From Thermodesulfovibrionia bacterium (GTDB lineage Bacteria; Nitrospirota; Thermodesulfovibrionia; JACRGW01): a stretch of 54,684 bases of DNA. The notes beneath the pieces were generated by a model, which was given only the letters and a program-made list of their open reading frames with translations, ran no database searches and was not told where the DNA came from. Positions 36,239 through 46,604 of this stretch are shown here, piece after piece. The stretch lies in assembly GCA_919902995.1 (NCBI GenBank), contig CAKKSD010000034.1, positions 1 through 54,684 on the forward strand, given 5' to 3'. A program made the position numbers and the translations under genes. The number at the start of each line of letters is the position of its first letter. Position 1 is the first letter of the stretch.

Positions 36239-38656
36239 ATGGGGAATATAAGAGTACACGAAATTGCTAAAAAATTTGGTGTGACCAATAAAGAGGTCCT
36301 TGAAAAACTCAGAGGTATTGGGATAAAAGGGAAGACCCATTCGAGCAGTATTGAGAAAGAAATTGCTGATGAGGTAACACGTATCTTCAAATCAAAACAA
36401 AAACCCAAAACTGAGACAAAAGCTAAACCTAAGGTTGGAATAAAGATCAAAGCTAAGACGAAACCCGAGGCTAAATCGAAAGCAGAATTAAAGGCAAAAG
36501 CAGAGTCCAAACAAAAGATCGAAACAAAGGTTGAAACCAGAGTTAAACCAATGCCTGAACCAAAGATCGAACCACCGGTTGAACTAAAGGAAGAACCTAA
36601 GGTTGAACCAAAGATTGAGAGGAAGGTTGAGGCTGAAAACAAGATAGAGATCGAGGAGCCCAGGGAGCATGAAAAGAAGATAGGGCCATTTAAATTCGAA
36701 GAAGATGAAGAAGTCACAAGAGTCCTTCCATCAAGATTTAAAGATAAACTTCAGCCACTAAAACTCAAAGGTGTAAGACCCTTTCCTACATCAAAGAAAA
36801 GATGGCAGGAATTCAGACCTTTATCTATATCAAGGAAGTTTGAAAAACTCAAGACCTTCAGACCAGGTGGGCAGGTTATACCGCTACCAACCTTACCGAG
36901 AAAGAAGGTTATAAGGCTTATAGAGGGCATGACCGCAAAGGACTTTGCTGAGACGATCGGTCAGAAGTTAAATGAGGTGATAAAAAGATTCATAGAACTC
37001 GGCGTTATGGCAACGATAAATCAGCCCGTTGATATGGACGCCGCTATCTTGGTTGCCGATAGCGTTGGTGTAAAAGCCGAATTCTCACCTGCAGAGGCTA
37101 TTGAATCCGTCCTTGAAGAGGGAATAGAAGATGTCTCACTCCTTAAACCAAGACCACCAGTAGTAACCATAATGGGTCATGTGGATCACGGAAAGACATC
37201 CCTTCTTGATGCTATCAGAGAGACCAAAGTAGTTGAGGCAGAGGCAGGTGGAATAACCCAGCATATAGGTGCTTATAAAGTTAATCTGAAAGATAAGGTC
37301 ATCGTTTTCCTTGATACTCCGGGCCATGAGGCATTTACAGCCATGAGAGCAAGGGGTGCAAAAGTAACAGATATAGTTGTTCTTGTAGTGGCTGCCGATG
37401 ATGGTGTAATGCCTCAGACTGTCGAGGCTATAAATCATGCTAAAGCAGCGGAGGTACCTATAATAGTTGCGATAAACAAGATTGATAAGCCAGAAGCGAA
37501 CCCAGCAAGGATAAAACAGCAGTTAGCAGAACACGGACTTATTCCTGAAGAATGGAGTGGCCAGACCATATTCACTGAGGTTTCAGCAAAAAAGTATATC
37601 GGCATAGAAAACCTTTTGAGCATGATTCTTCTCCAGTCTGAAGTCATGGAACTCAAGGCAAATCCGAATAAGTCAGGAAGAGGTATTATTATTGAGGCGA
37701 AACTCGATAAAGGTAGAGGGCCTGTAGCTACAGTCCTTGTTCAGACCGGGGCTGTGAAGATTGGAGACTCCTTTATTACCGGAGTCTACTCTGGAAAAGT
37801 AAGAGCCCTCATAGACGATACGGGCAGAAAACTTCCAGAGGCAGGTCCTTCCACACCTGTAGAAATTATTGGACTCTCAGGTGTACCGCAGGCAGGGGAT
37901 ACATTTATAATTGTTGAAGATGAAAGGAGAGCCCGTCAGATAGCCCTGGCGAGGGAGCAGAAACAGAGGGATACTGTTGTATCGAAGACGAGGAGGATGA
38001 CCCTTAATGACCTCTATACAAAGATTCAGGAAGGCGTGGTCAAAGAGCTAAAACTTATAATCAAGGGAGATGTTCAGGGTTCGGTTGAGGCGGTAGGAGA
38101 GGCATTAGAGAGGTTAAGCACAGAGGCGGTTAAAGTCAAGGTGATCCATAGTTCTGTTGGAGGGATTACAGAGACAGATGTTATGCTGGCATCAGCCTCT
38201 GAGGCTATTATTATCGGTTTCAATGTCAGACCAGAAACCAAGACATACGCCCTGTCTGAAAATGAAGGAGTTGACATCCGTTTATATGCTATCATCTATG
38301 ATGCTATATCGGATGTTAAGGCCGCTATGGAGGGTCTACTTGAACCTACAATAAGAGAAAAGATGCTTGGAAGAGTAGAGATTCGTCAGACCTTTCATAT
38401 CTCCAAGGTCGGGACTATTGCTGGTTGTTATGTCCTTGAGGGAGCGATAAGCAGAAGCAATACAAATGTAAGACTCCTGAGGGATCATGTAGTAATCCAT
38501 GAAGGGAAGATATCCTCACTTAAGCGTTTCAAAGATGATGTAAAAGAGGTCCAGGCAGGTTATGAGTGCGGGATAGCGCTTGAAAACTTTAATGATATCA
38601 AGACAGGCGATATCCTCGAGGTATTTACAATCGAAAAGATAGCGGCGAAGTTATAA
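36239..38656 (+). CDS. infB: Translation initiation factor IF-2
   Basis: [36 protein letters not shown]; charged low-complexity N-terminal linker. Confidence 0.97.
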   Translation: MGNIRVHEIAKKFGVTNKEVLEKLRGIGIKGKTHSSSIEKEIADEVTRIFKSKQKPKTETKAKPKVGIKIKAKTKPEAKSKAELKAKAESKQKIETKVETRVKPMPEPKIEPPVELKEEPKVEPKIERKVEAENKIEIEEPREHEKKIGPFKFEEDEEVTRVLPSRFKDKLQPLKLKGVRPFPTSKKRWQEFRPLSISRKFEKLKTFRPGGQVIPLPTLPRKKVIRLIEGMTAKDFAETIGQKLNEVIKRFIELGVMATINQPVDMDAAILVADSVGVKAEFSPAEAIESVLEEGIEDVSLLKPRPPVVTIMGHVDHGKTSLLDAIRETKVVEAEAGGITQHIGAYKVNLKDKVIVFLDTPGHEAFTAMRARGAKVTDIVVLVVAADDGVMPQTVEAINHAKAAEVPIIVAINKIDKPEANPARIKQQLAEHGLIPEEWSGQTIFTEVSAKKYIGIENLLSMILLQSEVMELKANPNKSGRGIIIEAKLDKGRGPVATVLVQTGAVKIGDSFITGVYSGKVRALIDDTGRKLPEAGPSTPVEIIGLSGVPQAGDTFIIVEDERRARQIALAREQKQRDTVVSKTRRMTLNDLYTKIQEGVVKELKLIIKGDVQGSVEAVGEALERLSTEAVKVKVIHSSVGGITETDVMLASASEAIIIGFNVRPETKTYALSENEGVDIRLYAIIYDAISDVKAAMEGLLEPTIREKMLGRVEIRQTFHISKVGTIAGCYVLEGAISRSNTNVRLLRDHVVIHEGKISSLKRFKDDVKEVQAGYECGIALENFNDIKTGDILEVFTIEKIAAKL

Positions 38657-38661
38657 TTTTC

Positions 38662-38689
38662 TTAACTCATAACTCATAACTCTTAACTT
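38662..38689. repeat. Intergenic heptamer tandem repeat (WTAACTY)x4
   Basis: TTAACTC ATAACTC ATAACTC TTAACTT. Confidence 0.8.
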
Positions 38690-38693
38690 TCAT

Positions 38694-38972
38694 ATGTTCA
38701 TCGGTCTCTGCACAATCGATCTCCATATCCCAGACAGCCAGTCCCTAAAGAGTAAAAGGCAGATACTAAGAAGCATCAAGGACAGGGTTAGGAAGAGGTT
38801 TAATGTCGCAGTGGCAGAAGATGCAGAGGACCTCTGGCAGAGGACTACTCTCGCAGTCACCACCGTTAATAAGGACAAGAGACATATAAACAAAACCCTC
38901 GACCTGATAATTGGACTAATAAGGGGAACACCCTCAGTAGAGATCCTGGATTACACCATAGAGATTTTCTGA
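38694..38972 (+). CDS. DUF503 / YlxP-like protein
   Basis: MFIGLCTIDLHIPDSQSLKSKRQILRSIKDRVRKRFNVAVAE; canonical position after infB. Confidence 0.92.
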   Translation: MFIGLCTIDLHIPDSQSLKSKRQILRSIKDRVRKRFNVAVAEDAEDLWQRTTLAVTTVNKDKRHINKTLDLIIGLIRGTPSVEILDYTIEIF

Positions 38973-39026
38973 TCTTTAAATTGACAAATCCAATGGTATG
39001 ATATAGCGTAATACCGGAGGTGGACT

Positions 39027-39266
39027 ATGAGCAAAGCAAAAATTGCCATTACATTAGACGAACAATTTATCGAAGACATAGATAGACTCGTTAGTACACA
39101 TATTTTTCAGAATCGCAGTCAAGCTATACAGGAAGCAGTAGAAGAAAAACTGAAACGATTGAAACGTACCCGTTTGGCTAAGGAATGCTCAAAACTTGAT
39201 CTTGATTTTGAAAAGGCAATGGCGGAAGAAGGCATGACCGAGGATTTGAGCCAATGGCCCGAATAA
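39027..39266 (+). CDS. Ribbon-helix-helix (CopG/MazE-like) antitoxin
   Basis: KAKIAITLDEQFIEDIDRLVSTHIFQNRSQAIQEAVEEKLKRL. Confidence 0.8.
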   Translation: MSKAKIAITLDEQFIEDIDRLVSTHIFQNRSQAIQEAVEEKLKRLKRTRLAKECSKLDLDFEKAMAEEGMTEDLSQWPE

Positions 39267-39307
39267 CAGTTCAAACGGTTCGACACCATTGAGGCAAAGA
39301 ACGCATA

Positions 39308-40510
39308 ATGAGATACTATATGCGTGGATATCATATACTAATAATCTCTCTGCTGGTAATGTCTCTCGTTCTGGAGTTACCCGCAGTTGCAGCCGATAAC
39401 AAGGATACCGGCAAGGGCAAGTACATTGACACACACGTTCATTTGATGATCCTCCGCGAGGGTCCGCAGGAACAAACTGGCGCTGAAGGTCCCTTCCAAG
39501 GTCCTCGGCAAAAAGGGGAGATGCGCCCGCCACCAGACCGGCCAAGAGACAAGGCAGGACCCAAGCCATCCGAGCGGTCTGAGATTTTGGACTATCTTGC
39601 GGCTGGAGAGAACTTGATTAAGATAATGGATCAATATGGCGTGAAGAAAGCGCTCCTTATGCCGCCCCCACAGATTCCAGAACAAGTAGGGAGGGTGCGG
39701 AACAGCTCCGCCGTCAATCTGGCCGTGGTGAAGAAACATCCTGAACGCTTCGCGCTTGTTGCCGGAGGCAGCGAGCTTAATCCGCTGATTAACGGCACAA
39801 AACCATCCGAGGTCAACGAGTCTATCCGAACCGGGTTCAGGCGAGAGGCCGAGAAGCTGGTGGAATCAGGCGCCAAGGGATTCGGTGAAATGTCGGTTCT
39901 CCATGTGGCTATGCAGGAGAAACACAACTATAGCCAGGCTGCAGCAGATCATCCTCTGTTCCTTGATCTGGCTGACATCGCCGCCCGTCACAACATCCCG
40001 ATTGACATCCACATGGAGGCGGTTCTGAGTCCAATGGAAACGCCACCGTTTCTCGCGAATGTCTCCCACAATCCCAAAACACTGCCCGCAACGATTCCTG
40101 CTTTCGAACGCCTCCTGCAACACAACCGGAAGGCTAAGATCGTTTGGCAGCACATTGGATGGGACAATACCGGGAACCAGACCCCTGACCTTCTGCAACG
40201 CCTCCTGCGTGAACACCCGAATCTTTACGCGGCTTTGAGAGTCGAGGAGTTCAATCTCAGAATGCGCCCTTTCAGGCCGAATGCCCTTACCGGCGACGAC
40301 GGAACCATCAAGCCGGAATGGCGCCAGTTGATCGGCGAGTTTCCCGATCGCTTCATGATCGGTTCCGATGAGTTTGTTGGGATTCCAGGTGTTACACGTC
40401 GTATGCCCAAATCGTTTGCATTGACTTGGGCTCTTCTTGAGCAACTACCCTCAGATCTCGCGTGGAAGATCGGTCATGAAAACGCTGCGCGGGTTTACAA
40501 TCTTAAGTGA
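39308..40510 (+). CDS. Exported amidohydrolase-2 family protein
   Basis: Signal peptide, YIDTHVHLM metal motif, PIDIHMEAV, IVWQHIGWDNTG, FMIGSDEF; higher GC than its neighbours by eye. Confidence 0.85.
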   Translation: MRYYMRGYHILIISLLVMSLVLELPAVAADNKDTGKGKYIDTHVHLMILREGPQEQTGAEGPFQGPRQKGEMRPPPDRPRDKAGPKPSERSEILDYLAAGENLIKIMDQYGVKKALLMPPPQIPEQVGRVRNSSAVNLAVVKKHPERFALVAGGSELNPLINGTKPSEVNESIRTGFRREAEKLVESGAKGFGEMSVLHVAMQEKHNYSQAAADHPLFLDLADIAARHNIPIDIHMEAVLSPMETPPFLANVSHNPKTLPATIPAFERLLQHNRKAKIVWQHIGWDNTGNQTPDLLQRLLREHPNLYAALRVEEFNLRMRPFRPNALTGDDGTIKPEWRQLIGEFPDRFMIGSDEFVGIPGVTRRMPKSFALTWALLEQLPSDLAWKIGHENAARVYNLK

Positions 40511-40663
40511 AGATCCCGAATCAGTCGAAACGTTCTTTAAGCGGATGCAGGAGACCACGCTACTTAATGGCATCGTTCTCAGATGAATGCAAATCCTTTT
40601 TTGTGCCTCTTTCCCCGGGCACCCATACCCTGTCCTTATATTCTTATTTAGAGATTTTAAGCT

Positions 40664-40927
40664 CTAAGCCACATGCTTTGTTTCTTTTGATAGATGCTCC
40701 TTAATCCACATTCTGATAAGCGATGTGTAGCTTAGCCCTTTGCGTTCGGCAATCTTTTCGACAGATTTTATATCGGCTGGATCAAGTCTAACGGCAACTG
40801 TTTTTTTGGTACGCTTAACGAACTTAGCCCCAGCCTTTTTTGTATCCCCATGGTAATCTTCAAAGCTATGTGTTTCCCAGAATCTTGCCGCTTTCTCGTC
40901 GGTTTTAAATTTCGGTATCTTCTTCAT
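40664..40927 (-). CDS. BrnA-type antitoxin
   Basis: MKKIPKFKTDEKAARFWETHSFEDY...KKTVAVRLDPADIKSVEKIAERKGLSYTSLIRMWIKEHL. Confidence 0.88.
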   Translation of the reverse strand: MKKIPKFKTDEKAARFWETHSFEDYHGDTKKAGAKFVKRTKKTVAVRLDPADIKSVEKIAERKGLSYTSLIRMWIKEHLSKETKHVA

Positions 40928-40928
40928 A

Positions 40929-41210
40929 TTATTTACCTCTTCTTTTAAAATAATCCCTTTCCCATACATTCATATTCCGTGCAGTTATAACCCTGACCTC
41001 TCCAGGTCTTATGAACCTGACCACAATGAAAAGCAATTTTCCCGAATAAGTTTTTCCGAAAACATAATGTAAATTCTCTCTGCCCGATTTTACGAATGGA
41101 GGATTATCTTTGTTGAAACACGCCTCCTCGACCTCTTCCGGACTTATCGCATGCCTTCCAATGTGTTCAATACTCTTATCAGTCCATTTTATTGAACTTA
41201 TTGCCTTCAT
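40929..41210 (-). CDS. BrnT-type ribonuclease toxin
   Basis: IKWTDKSIEHIGRHAISPEEVEEACF...RENLHYVFGKTYSGKLLFIVV...VRVITARNMNVWERDYF. Confidence 0.9.
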   Translation of the reverse strand: MKAISSIKWTDKSIEHIGRHAISPEEVEEACFNKDNPPFVKSGRENLHYVFGKTYSGKLLFIVVRFIRPGEVRVITARNMNVWERDYFKRRGK

Positions 41211-41301
41211 ATTAACCCATAACTAATATTAAACGAACGTATTGCATTTGTCAATTAATAATATCCTTTATCTGATTATAAGAGGAGTCTCAAGTCTTGA
41301 A

Positions 41302-41784
41302 TTATGAATCAAGCCCCTTATGGGAATGCGTAGTCTTTTTCTGTTTTTCAGCATGTTTCTCCCCCGGTATCCATAACCTGTCCTTATCTATTATATGGAT
41401 AACCTTCCATCCCCTCCGATGGAGTTCCCTGGATATATATCTCCTGTGGCATTTCCAGGGGAATCTTTCGGCACACATGAAGACCGTTTTCTTTCTGGAT
41501 GCTATTTCCACGAGTTTCGTTAAACCACGATCGTAGTCCTCTGTCTGTGTATATAATTCATATCCACCTTGCCTGAAACCGCCGAGTTCTCTGCCAAGAT
41601 ATATGTATTCTATGCCTGTATCTTCGAGAGATTTCGATAGGTTTTCTTTAGAGAAATGGTTAAGTTTGCTTTTAGGAAAACTCCTCACATCCACAAGGGT
41701 CTCCATATCGTATGCCCTTAGGATCTCGATGAATTCCTGCTCGGTTCTCCTGCTCGATCCTATCGTATAAATTATTTTCCCCAT
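41302..41784 (-). CDS. DUF488 family protein
   Basis: IYTIGSSRRTEQEFIEILRAYDMETLVDVRSFPKSK...MCAERFPWKCHRRYIS. Confidence 0.92.
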   Translation of the reverse strand: MGKIIYTIGSSRRTEQEFIEILRAYDMETLVDVRSFPKSKLNHFSKENLSKSLEDTGIEYIYLGRELGGFRQGGYELYTQTEDYDRGLTKLVEIASRKKTVFMCAERFPWKCHRRYISRELHRRGWKVIHIIDKDRLWIPGEKHAEKQKKTTHSHKGLDS

Positions 41785-41838
41785 TTCTCTACTCTATATA
41801 CTCCTTTACTTTTTCTCTTATTTTATTGATAATATAAC

Positions 41839-42219
41839 ATGCTTCGTTATAAAAGATCAGTAAGGGTCGGGGATCTCATGCGAGAGGAGATCGCCGATAT
41901 CCTGATGCATAAGATAAAAGACCCAAGAATTGGCTTTGTAACAGTCACTGGGGTAGAGGTGAGTGACGATCTACGCCACGCAAAGACCTTTGTGAGTATT
42001 TACAAAGAGGAGGAGAGGGAAACGACACTTAAGGCAATTGAATCAGCCAAAGGATTCATCAGGAGAGAACTCGGAAAAAGGATGAGGTTGAGGTTCCTCC
42101 CTGAGCTGATTTTCAGACTGGATAAATCAATAGAATATGGTAACAAGATTGATCGGATACTTAAAGAGATTAGTAACAGTAAAAGGTTAGAGGAAACCGA
42201 GAAGGTTGATGACACATAG
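41839..42219 (+). CDS. rbfA: Ribosome-binding factor A
   Basis: RVGDLMREEIADILMHKIKDPRIGFVTVTGVEVSDDLRHAKTFVSI. Confidence 0.95.
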   Translation: MLRYKRSVRVGDLMREEIADILMHKIKDPRIGFVTVTGVEVSDDLRHAKTFVSIYKEEERETTLKAIESAKGFIRRELGKRMRLRFLPELIFRLDKSIEYGNKIDRILKEISNSKRLEETEKVDDT

Positions 42220-43192
42220 AGCGGAGATGAATCCCCCCGAGAAGGTTATAGAGCTAATCAAGAAAAACTCCAGCTTTCTAATTACTTCCCATATAAACCC
42301 TGAAGGAGATGCACTTGGATCAGAACTTGCCCTGGCATTGACGCTGGAGAAGATTGGGAAAAGTGTGAAGATATGGAATCGTGATCCTGTTCCTGAAATT
42401 TATAAATTCCTCCCTTACTCAGAAAAGATTTACCATGGAGAAAATATAAATAGAAGATATGACGTCCTTATACTCGTCGATTGTGGCAACATGGATAGAA
42501 CCGGTTGGGTTGATAAAAATAACCTTCCTGCAAATAGTGTCTTTGTAATAGATCATCATCTTACAGAAAGTCCTCTTAAGGACAATGGCTGGATAGAACC
42601 AGATGCCTCCTCAACCGGAGAGATGATCTATAACCTTGTTAGCTCACTTGGGATAGAGATTGATTTAGATATAGCGGTCAATATCTATACAGCAATTATG
42701 ACAGACACTGGATCTTTCCGTTATTCATCGACAACTCCTGATGCCTTCAGGATTGCAGGTATTCTTGTAGAAAAAGGGGTGAATCCATCAAAGATAAACA
42801 GAGAGATTTATGAAAGTTTTCCATTCAGAAAGATTAGACTCTTAGGTTATGCATTGAGAACAGTCGGAAAAAATCAAGACGGAAGGGTTGCCTGGATGAC
42901 TATAAATAAGAGAATGTTTAAGCTTGCAAATGCAAGGGCAGAAGATACAGAGGAATTTGTAAACAACCTTCGGTCAGTGAAGGGAGTAGAGATTGCTATA
43001 CTTTTCAGACAGAAAGGTCTTAAGGCCTTCAAGGTTAGCTTCAGATCGAGGGGGAAGGTTGATGTCGCAAAAATAGCTGAGGTCTTTGGTGGAGGAGGAC
43101 ACAGGAATGCCGCAGGGTGCGAGCTTAAGGGGAATCTTACAGAGATCAAAAAGAAGGTTGTAAAGATGGTGGAGAGGGAGATAGCAAAATAG
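42206..43192 (+). CDS. nrnA: DHH/DHHA1 phosphoesterase (NrnA-like)
   Basis: TSHINPEGDALGSELAL, VIDHHLTE, VFGGGGHRNAAGCELKG. Confidence 0.92.
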   Translation: MMTHRAEMNPPEKVIELIKKNSSFLITSHINPEGDALGSELALALTLEKIGKSVKIWNRDPVPEIYKFLPYSEKIYHGENINRRYDVLILVDCGNMDRTGWVDKNNLPANSVFVIDHHLTESPLKDNGWIEPDASSTGEMIYNLVSSLGIEIDLDIAVNIYTAIMTDTGSFRYSSTTPDAFRIAGILVEKGVNPSKINREIYESFPFRKIRLLGYALRTVGKNQDGRVAWMTINKRMFKLANARAEDTEEFVNNLRSVKGVEIAILFRQKGLKAFKVSFRSRGKVDVAKIAEVFGGGGHRNAAGCELKGNLTEIKKKVVKMVEREIAK

Positions 43193-43260
43193 ATAAAGGT
43201 GCAGGATGCACGAAGTTATAAAGTTGTACATCTTGAATCTTGCATCATGCATCCTGAGTA

Positions 43261-43968
43261 ATGAATATGGATGGGGTTCTGAATATTGATAAATCGAAGG
43301 GGCTTACTTCAAATGATGTGGTGAAGAGGGTAAAGAGGATTCTCTGTATAAAAAAGGCAGGTCATACAGGAACCCTCGACCCTGAGGCGACAGGTGTTTT
43401 ACCTGTACTTGTAGGAAAGGCTACGAAGATAAGTCAATACCTGATCAACTCTGATAAGGAATATTCATCTAAGATGGAGTTGGGTGTAAAGACAGATACT
43501 GGAGATTCAGCAGGAATGGTAATTTCAAGATACTCGGGCACCTTCCCTTCAGAGATTGAGATATGCAGAACATTCAAAAAATTTACCGGAAGGATCCTAC
43601 AAATACCACCAATGTATTCAGCGATAAAGGTTAATGGGAGGCCTCTATATAGTCTTGCCAGGAAGGGGATAGAGATAGAAAGAAAGGCAAGAGAAGTTAT
43701 AATTCATAACATCGAGATACTGAGTATCAATGGCAATTCAATAACCTTTAAAGTACTCTGCTCAAAAGGGACATATATCAGAACATTAGTCTCAGATATT
43801 GGAGATATTCTGGGGGTTGGAGGTTATCTCGTTTCTTTAAGGAGAACCATTGCGGGCAAATTTAGAATAGAAGATTCGATTGACATTAAAGAATTAGAAG
43901 ATAGCTACAAAAGGGGAAAGATAGCAAGGGGTTTCTATACAATAGAAGAGGCCCTTGAAAACGTTTAA
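43261..43968 (+). CDS. truB: tRNA pseudouridine(55) synthase TruB
   Basis: GVLNIDKSKGLTSNDVV, GHTGTLDPEATGVLPVLVGKATK, KGTYIRTLVSDIG. Confidence 0.95.
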   Translation: MNMDGVLNIDKSKGLTSNDVVKRVKRILCIKKAGHTGTLDPEATGVLPVLVGKATKISQYLINSDKEYSSKMELGVKTDTGDSAGMVISRYSGTFPSEIEICRTFKKFTGRILQIPPMYSAIKVNGRPLYSLARKGIEIERKAREVIIHNIEILSINGNSITFKVLCSKGTYIRTLVSDIGDILGVGGYLVSLRRTIAGKFRIEDSIDIKELEDSYKRGKIARGFYTIEEALENV

Positions 43969-44049
43969 TTGCTTCTATCATAAAAAATTCTTTACAATTG
44001 ACCATATTTTATGTTATTAAATTGTGAAAACTTGGAGAGGTATTAGGTT

Positions 44050-44319
44050 ATGTCCCTTGATAGGGGTGAGAAACAGCATATAATTAATGAATACAGAGTC
44101 CACGAGACTGACACTGGTTCCCCCGAGGTTCAGATAGCTCTTCTCTCGGAGAGAATAAGCTACCTTACCGAACATTTCAAAATCCATAAAAAGGACCACC
44201 ACTCAAGAAGGGGATTACTGAAATTGGTAAGCCAGAGAAGAAAACTCCTCAATTATCTCAGGGAAAACGATATTGACCGATACAGGGTACTTATAGGAAG
44301 GCTGGGAATAAGAAGGTAA
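44050..44319 (+). CDS. rpsO: 30S ribosomal protein S15
   Basis: [46 protein letters not shown]. Confidence 0.97.
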   Translation: MSLDRGEKQHIINEYRVHETDTGSPEVQIALLSERISYLTEHFKIHKKDHHSRRGLLKLVSQRRKLLNYLRENDIDRYRVLIGRLGIRR

Positions 44320-44339
44320 TCCCTTATTCCGAATCTTTT

Positions 44340-46484
44340 ATGGATTGCAGAGTAGAAGAAGATATACGGGGAGATAAACTTTCCCTGTCAACAGGGAAAA
44401 TGGCAAGACAGGCAGATGGAGCAGTTGTGGCCCAATATGGAGATACAATTGTTCTCGCCACCTGTGTATCTTCTAAGAAAGTTAAAGAAGAAGTAGATTT
44501 CCTTCCTCTCACAGTTGATTATCAGGAAAAGGCTTATGCAGCAGGAAAAATTCCAGGCGGTTTCTTCAAGAGAGAGGGACGACCTACAGAGAAAGAGACC
44601 CTCACATCAAGACTTATAGACAGGCCTTTAAGACCCCTCTTCCCTGAAGGGTTTTACGATGAAATCCAGATTATCCTGTCTGTCCTTTCTTACGGAGAAG
44701 AAAATATCGCCGATATTTTAGGAATAATAGCTGCATCTGCTACACTTACTATTTCTTCTATCCCTTTCCTCGGTCCTGTTGGGGCTGTCAGGATAGGAAG
44801 AATCGGTGAAGAATTTATTATAAATCCTGACTTAAAAGAGACCGAAGAAAGTAATCTCAACCTTATCGTTGCAGGTACATCCGATGCTGTCATAATGGTA
44901 GAAGGAGAGGCAAGAGAAGTTTCTGAGACTGTTATGCTCGAGGCCCTTGATCTTGCACATCAGGAAATCAAGAGGATAGTCAACCTCCAGTTAAAATTGA
45001 GAGATAATGTAGGCAAGGAAAAGATTAATGTAATACCCACGAAGGTAGGAGATGAATTACGGGAAAAGGTGAAGGCGGTCACCCTTAAAAGGATGAGGGA
45101 GGCGATTATTATTCCTGATAAACTTCATAGACAGGGAACCTTAGATCTTATCCTTCATGAGGCAATAGAAACCATAAAATCGGAGACCCCGAACCTGGTT
45201 CAGGGTAATATTCAAGATCAACCCTCAAAGAGGGACATCGAAAGAGAAATAAATATTGCCTTTAAGCAAACCGAAAGGGAAGAGGTAAGAAAGACAATAC
45301 TTGAAAAAGGTATCAGGGCAGATGGTAGAGGACCGGCGGATATCCGTTCTATAAGGTGTGAGGTAGGGGTACTGCCGAGGACACATGGATCGGCACTATT
45401 TACGAGAGGGGAGACGCAGTGTCTTGCGGTAGTTACCCTAGGAACATCTGAAGATGAACAGAGAATCGATGCCTTGGAAGGTGAATCTACAAAGACCTTT
45501 ATGCTCCATTACAACTTTCCACCATTTAGCGTTGGGGAGGTGAAACCCCTTAGGTCTCCAGGCAGGCGTGAAATAGGTCACGGAGCCCTTTCCGAGAGGG
45601 CACTTAAACCTGTAATTCCTCCAAAAACCGAATTTCCTTACACCCTCAGGATTGTATCAGACATATTAGAATCTAATGGCTCCTCTTCGATGGCGACTGT
45701 ATGTGGAGGGACTCTTGCGCTTATGGATGCAGGTGTTCCAATAAAGGCTCCTGTTGCAGGAATAGCTATGGGTCTCATTAAAGAAGATAATAAAGTAATT
45801 ATCCTTTCAGATATCCTTGGGCTTGAGGATCACCTGGGAGATATGGATTTTAAGGTTACAGGAACAGAAAAGGGGATCACAGCATTTCAAATGGATATGA
45901 AGATTGCAGGTATTTCGAGGGAAGTAATGGAAAAGGCCCTTGAACAGGCAAGAGAGGGAAGACTTTATATTCTGAAAAAGATGCTCGAGACTATTTCTAC
46001 GCCGAGAACAAGGCTTTCTTCTCATGCCCCAAGAATATACACGATGCAGATAAAAACTGAGAAGATCAGGGATGTAATAGGAACAGGTGGAAAGGTGATA
46101 AGAGGTATTATTGAACAAACAGGAGTAAAGATCAATATTGATGATACAGGTCTTATAAATATTGCATCTATTGATGAGGTATCTGCTGAGAAGGCGATAG
46201 AGATAATAAATGGTATTGTAGCTGAAGCTGAGGTGGGAAAGATATATGATGGAAAAGTAAAGAAGATCATGGATTTCGGAGCATTTGTAGAGATACTTCC
46301 AGGAACTGAGGGACTACTTCATATCTCCCAGATATCCGAACATAGAGTATTGAGGGTGACCGATGAGATGAAGGAGGGCCAGATAATACCAGTGAAGGTT
46401 ATAGAAATAGATAAACAGGGAAAGATACGGCTCAGCAGGAAGGCAGCCTTGAGAGAAAGTCCCCAGGAGAAGACATTAAAATAA
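44340..46484 (+). CDS. pnp: Polyribonucleotide nucleotidyltransferase
   Basis: Two RNase PH domains, KH (KIRDVIGTGGKVIRGI) and S1 (GKIYDGKVKKIMDFGAFVEI). Confidence 0.97.
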   Translation: MDCRVEEDIRGDKLSLSTGKMARQADGAVVAQYGDTIVLATCVSSKKVKEEVDFLPLTVDYQEKAYAAGKIPGGFFKREGRPTEKETLTSRLIDRPLRPLFPEGFYDEIQIILSVLSYGEENIADILGIIAASATLTISSIPFLGPVGAVRIGRIGEEFIINPDLKETEESNLNLIVAGTSDAVIMVEGEAREVSETVMLEALDLAHQEIKRIVNLQLKLRDNVGKEKINVIPTKVGDELREKVKAVTLKRMREAIIIPDKLHRQGTLDLILHEAIETIKSETPNLVQGNIQDQPSKRDIEREINIAFKQTEREEVRKTILEKGIRADGRGPADIRSIRCEVGVLPRTHGSALFTRGETQCLAVVTLGTSEDEQRIDALEGESTKTFMLHYNFPPFSVGEVKPLRSPGRREIGHGALSERALKPVIPPKTEFPYTLRIVSDILESNGSSSMATVCGGTLALMDAGVPIKAPVAGIAMGLIKEDNKVIILSDILGLEDHLGDMDFKVTGTEKGITAFQMDMKIAGISREVMEKALEQAREGRLYILKKMLETISTPRTRLSSHAPRIYTMQIKTEKIRDVIGTGGKVIRGIIEQTGVKINIDDTGLINIASIDEVSAEKAIEIINGIVAEAEVGKIYDGKVKKIMDFGAFVEILPGTEGLLHISQISEHRVLRVTDEMKEGQIIPVKVIEIDKQGKIRLSRKAALRESPQEKTLK

Positions 46485-46569
46485 TTTAAGAGAAATTTCT
46501 TAATGCAAGGAAATGGGGTAGAGATGCCTTATTTCCTTTTTTTGTTTAACGACTAATCAGCCCATTTGG

Positions 46570-46589
46570 ATTCCCATTTTTGTGGGAAT
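46570..46589. repeat. Dispersed palindrome GGATTCCCA-N6-TGGGAATGAC type
   Basis: ATTCCCA(46570-46576) / TGGGAAT(46583-46589). Confidence 0.7.
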
Positions 46590-46604
46590 GACTGAAGGAA
46601 GAAG

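Noticed and set aside
36229-36717. 162-aa antisense ORF opposite infB
   Set aside because: Arises from the low-complexity Lys/Glu-rich N-terminal linker of IF-2; Ser/Phe-rich composition is an artefact.
39189-40444. Antisense ORFs opposite the amidohydrolase (39189..39569, 39377..39739, 39866..40444)
   Set aside because: Expected in higher-GC coding DNA with biased third positions; no SD or motifs.
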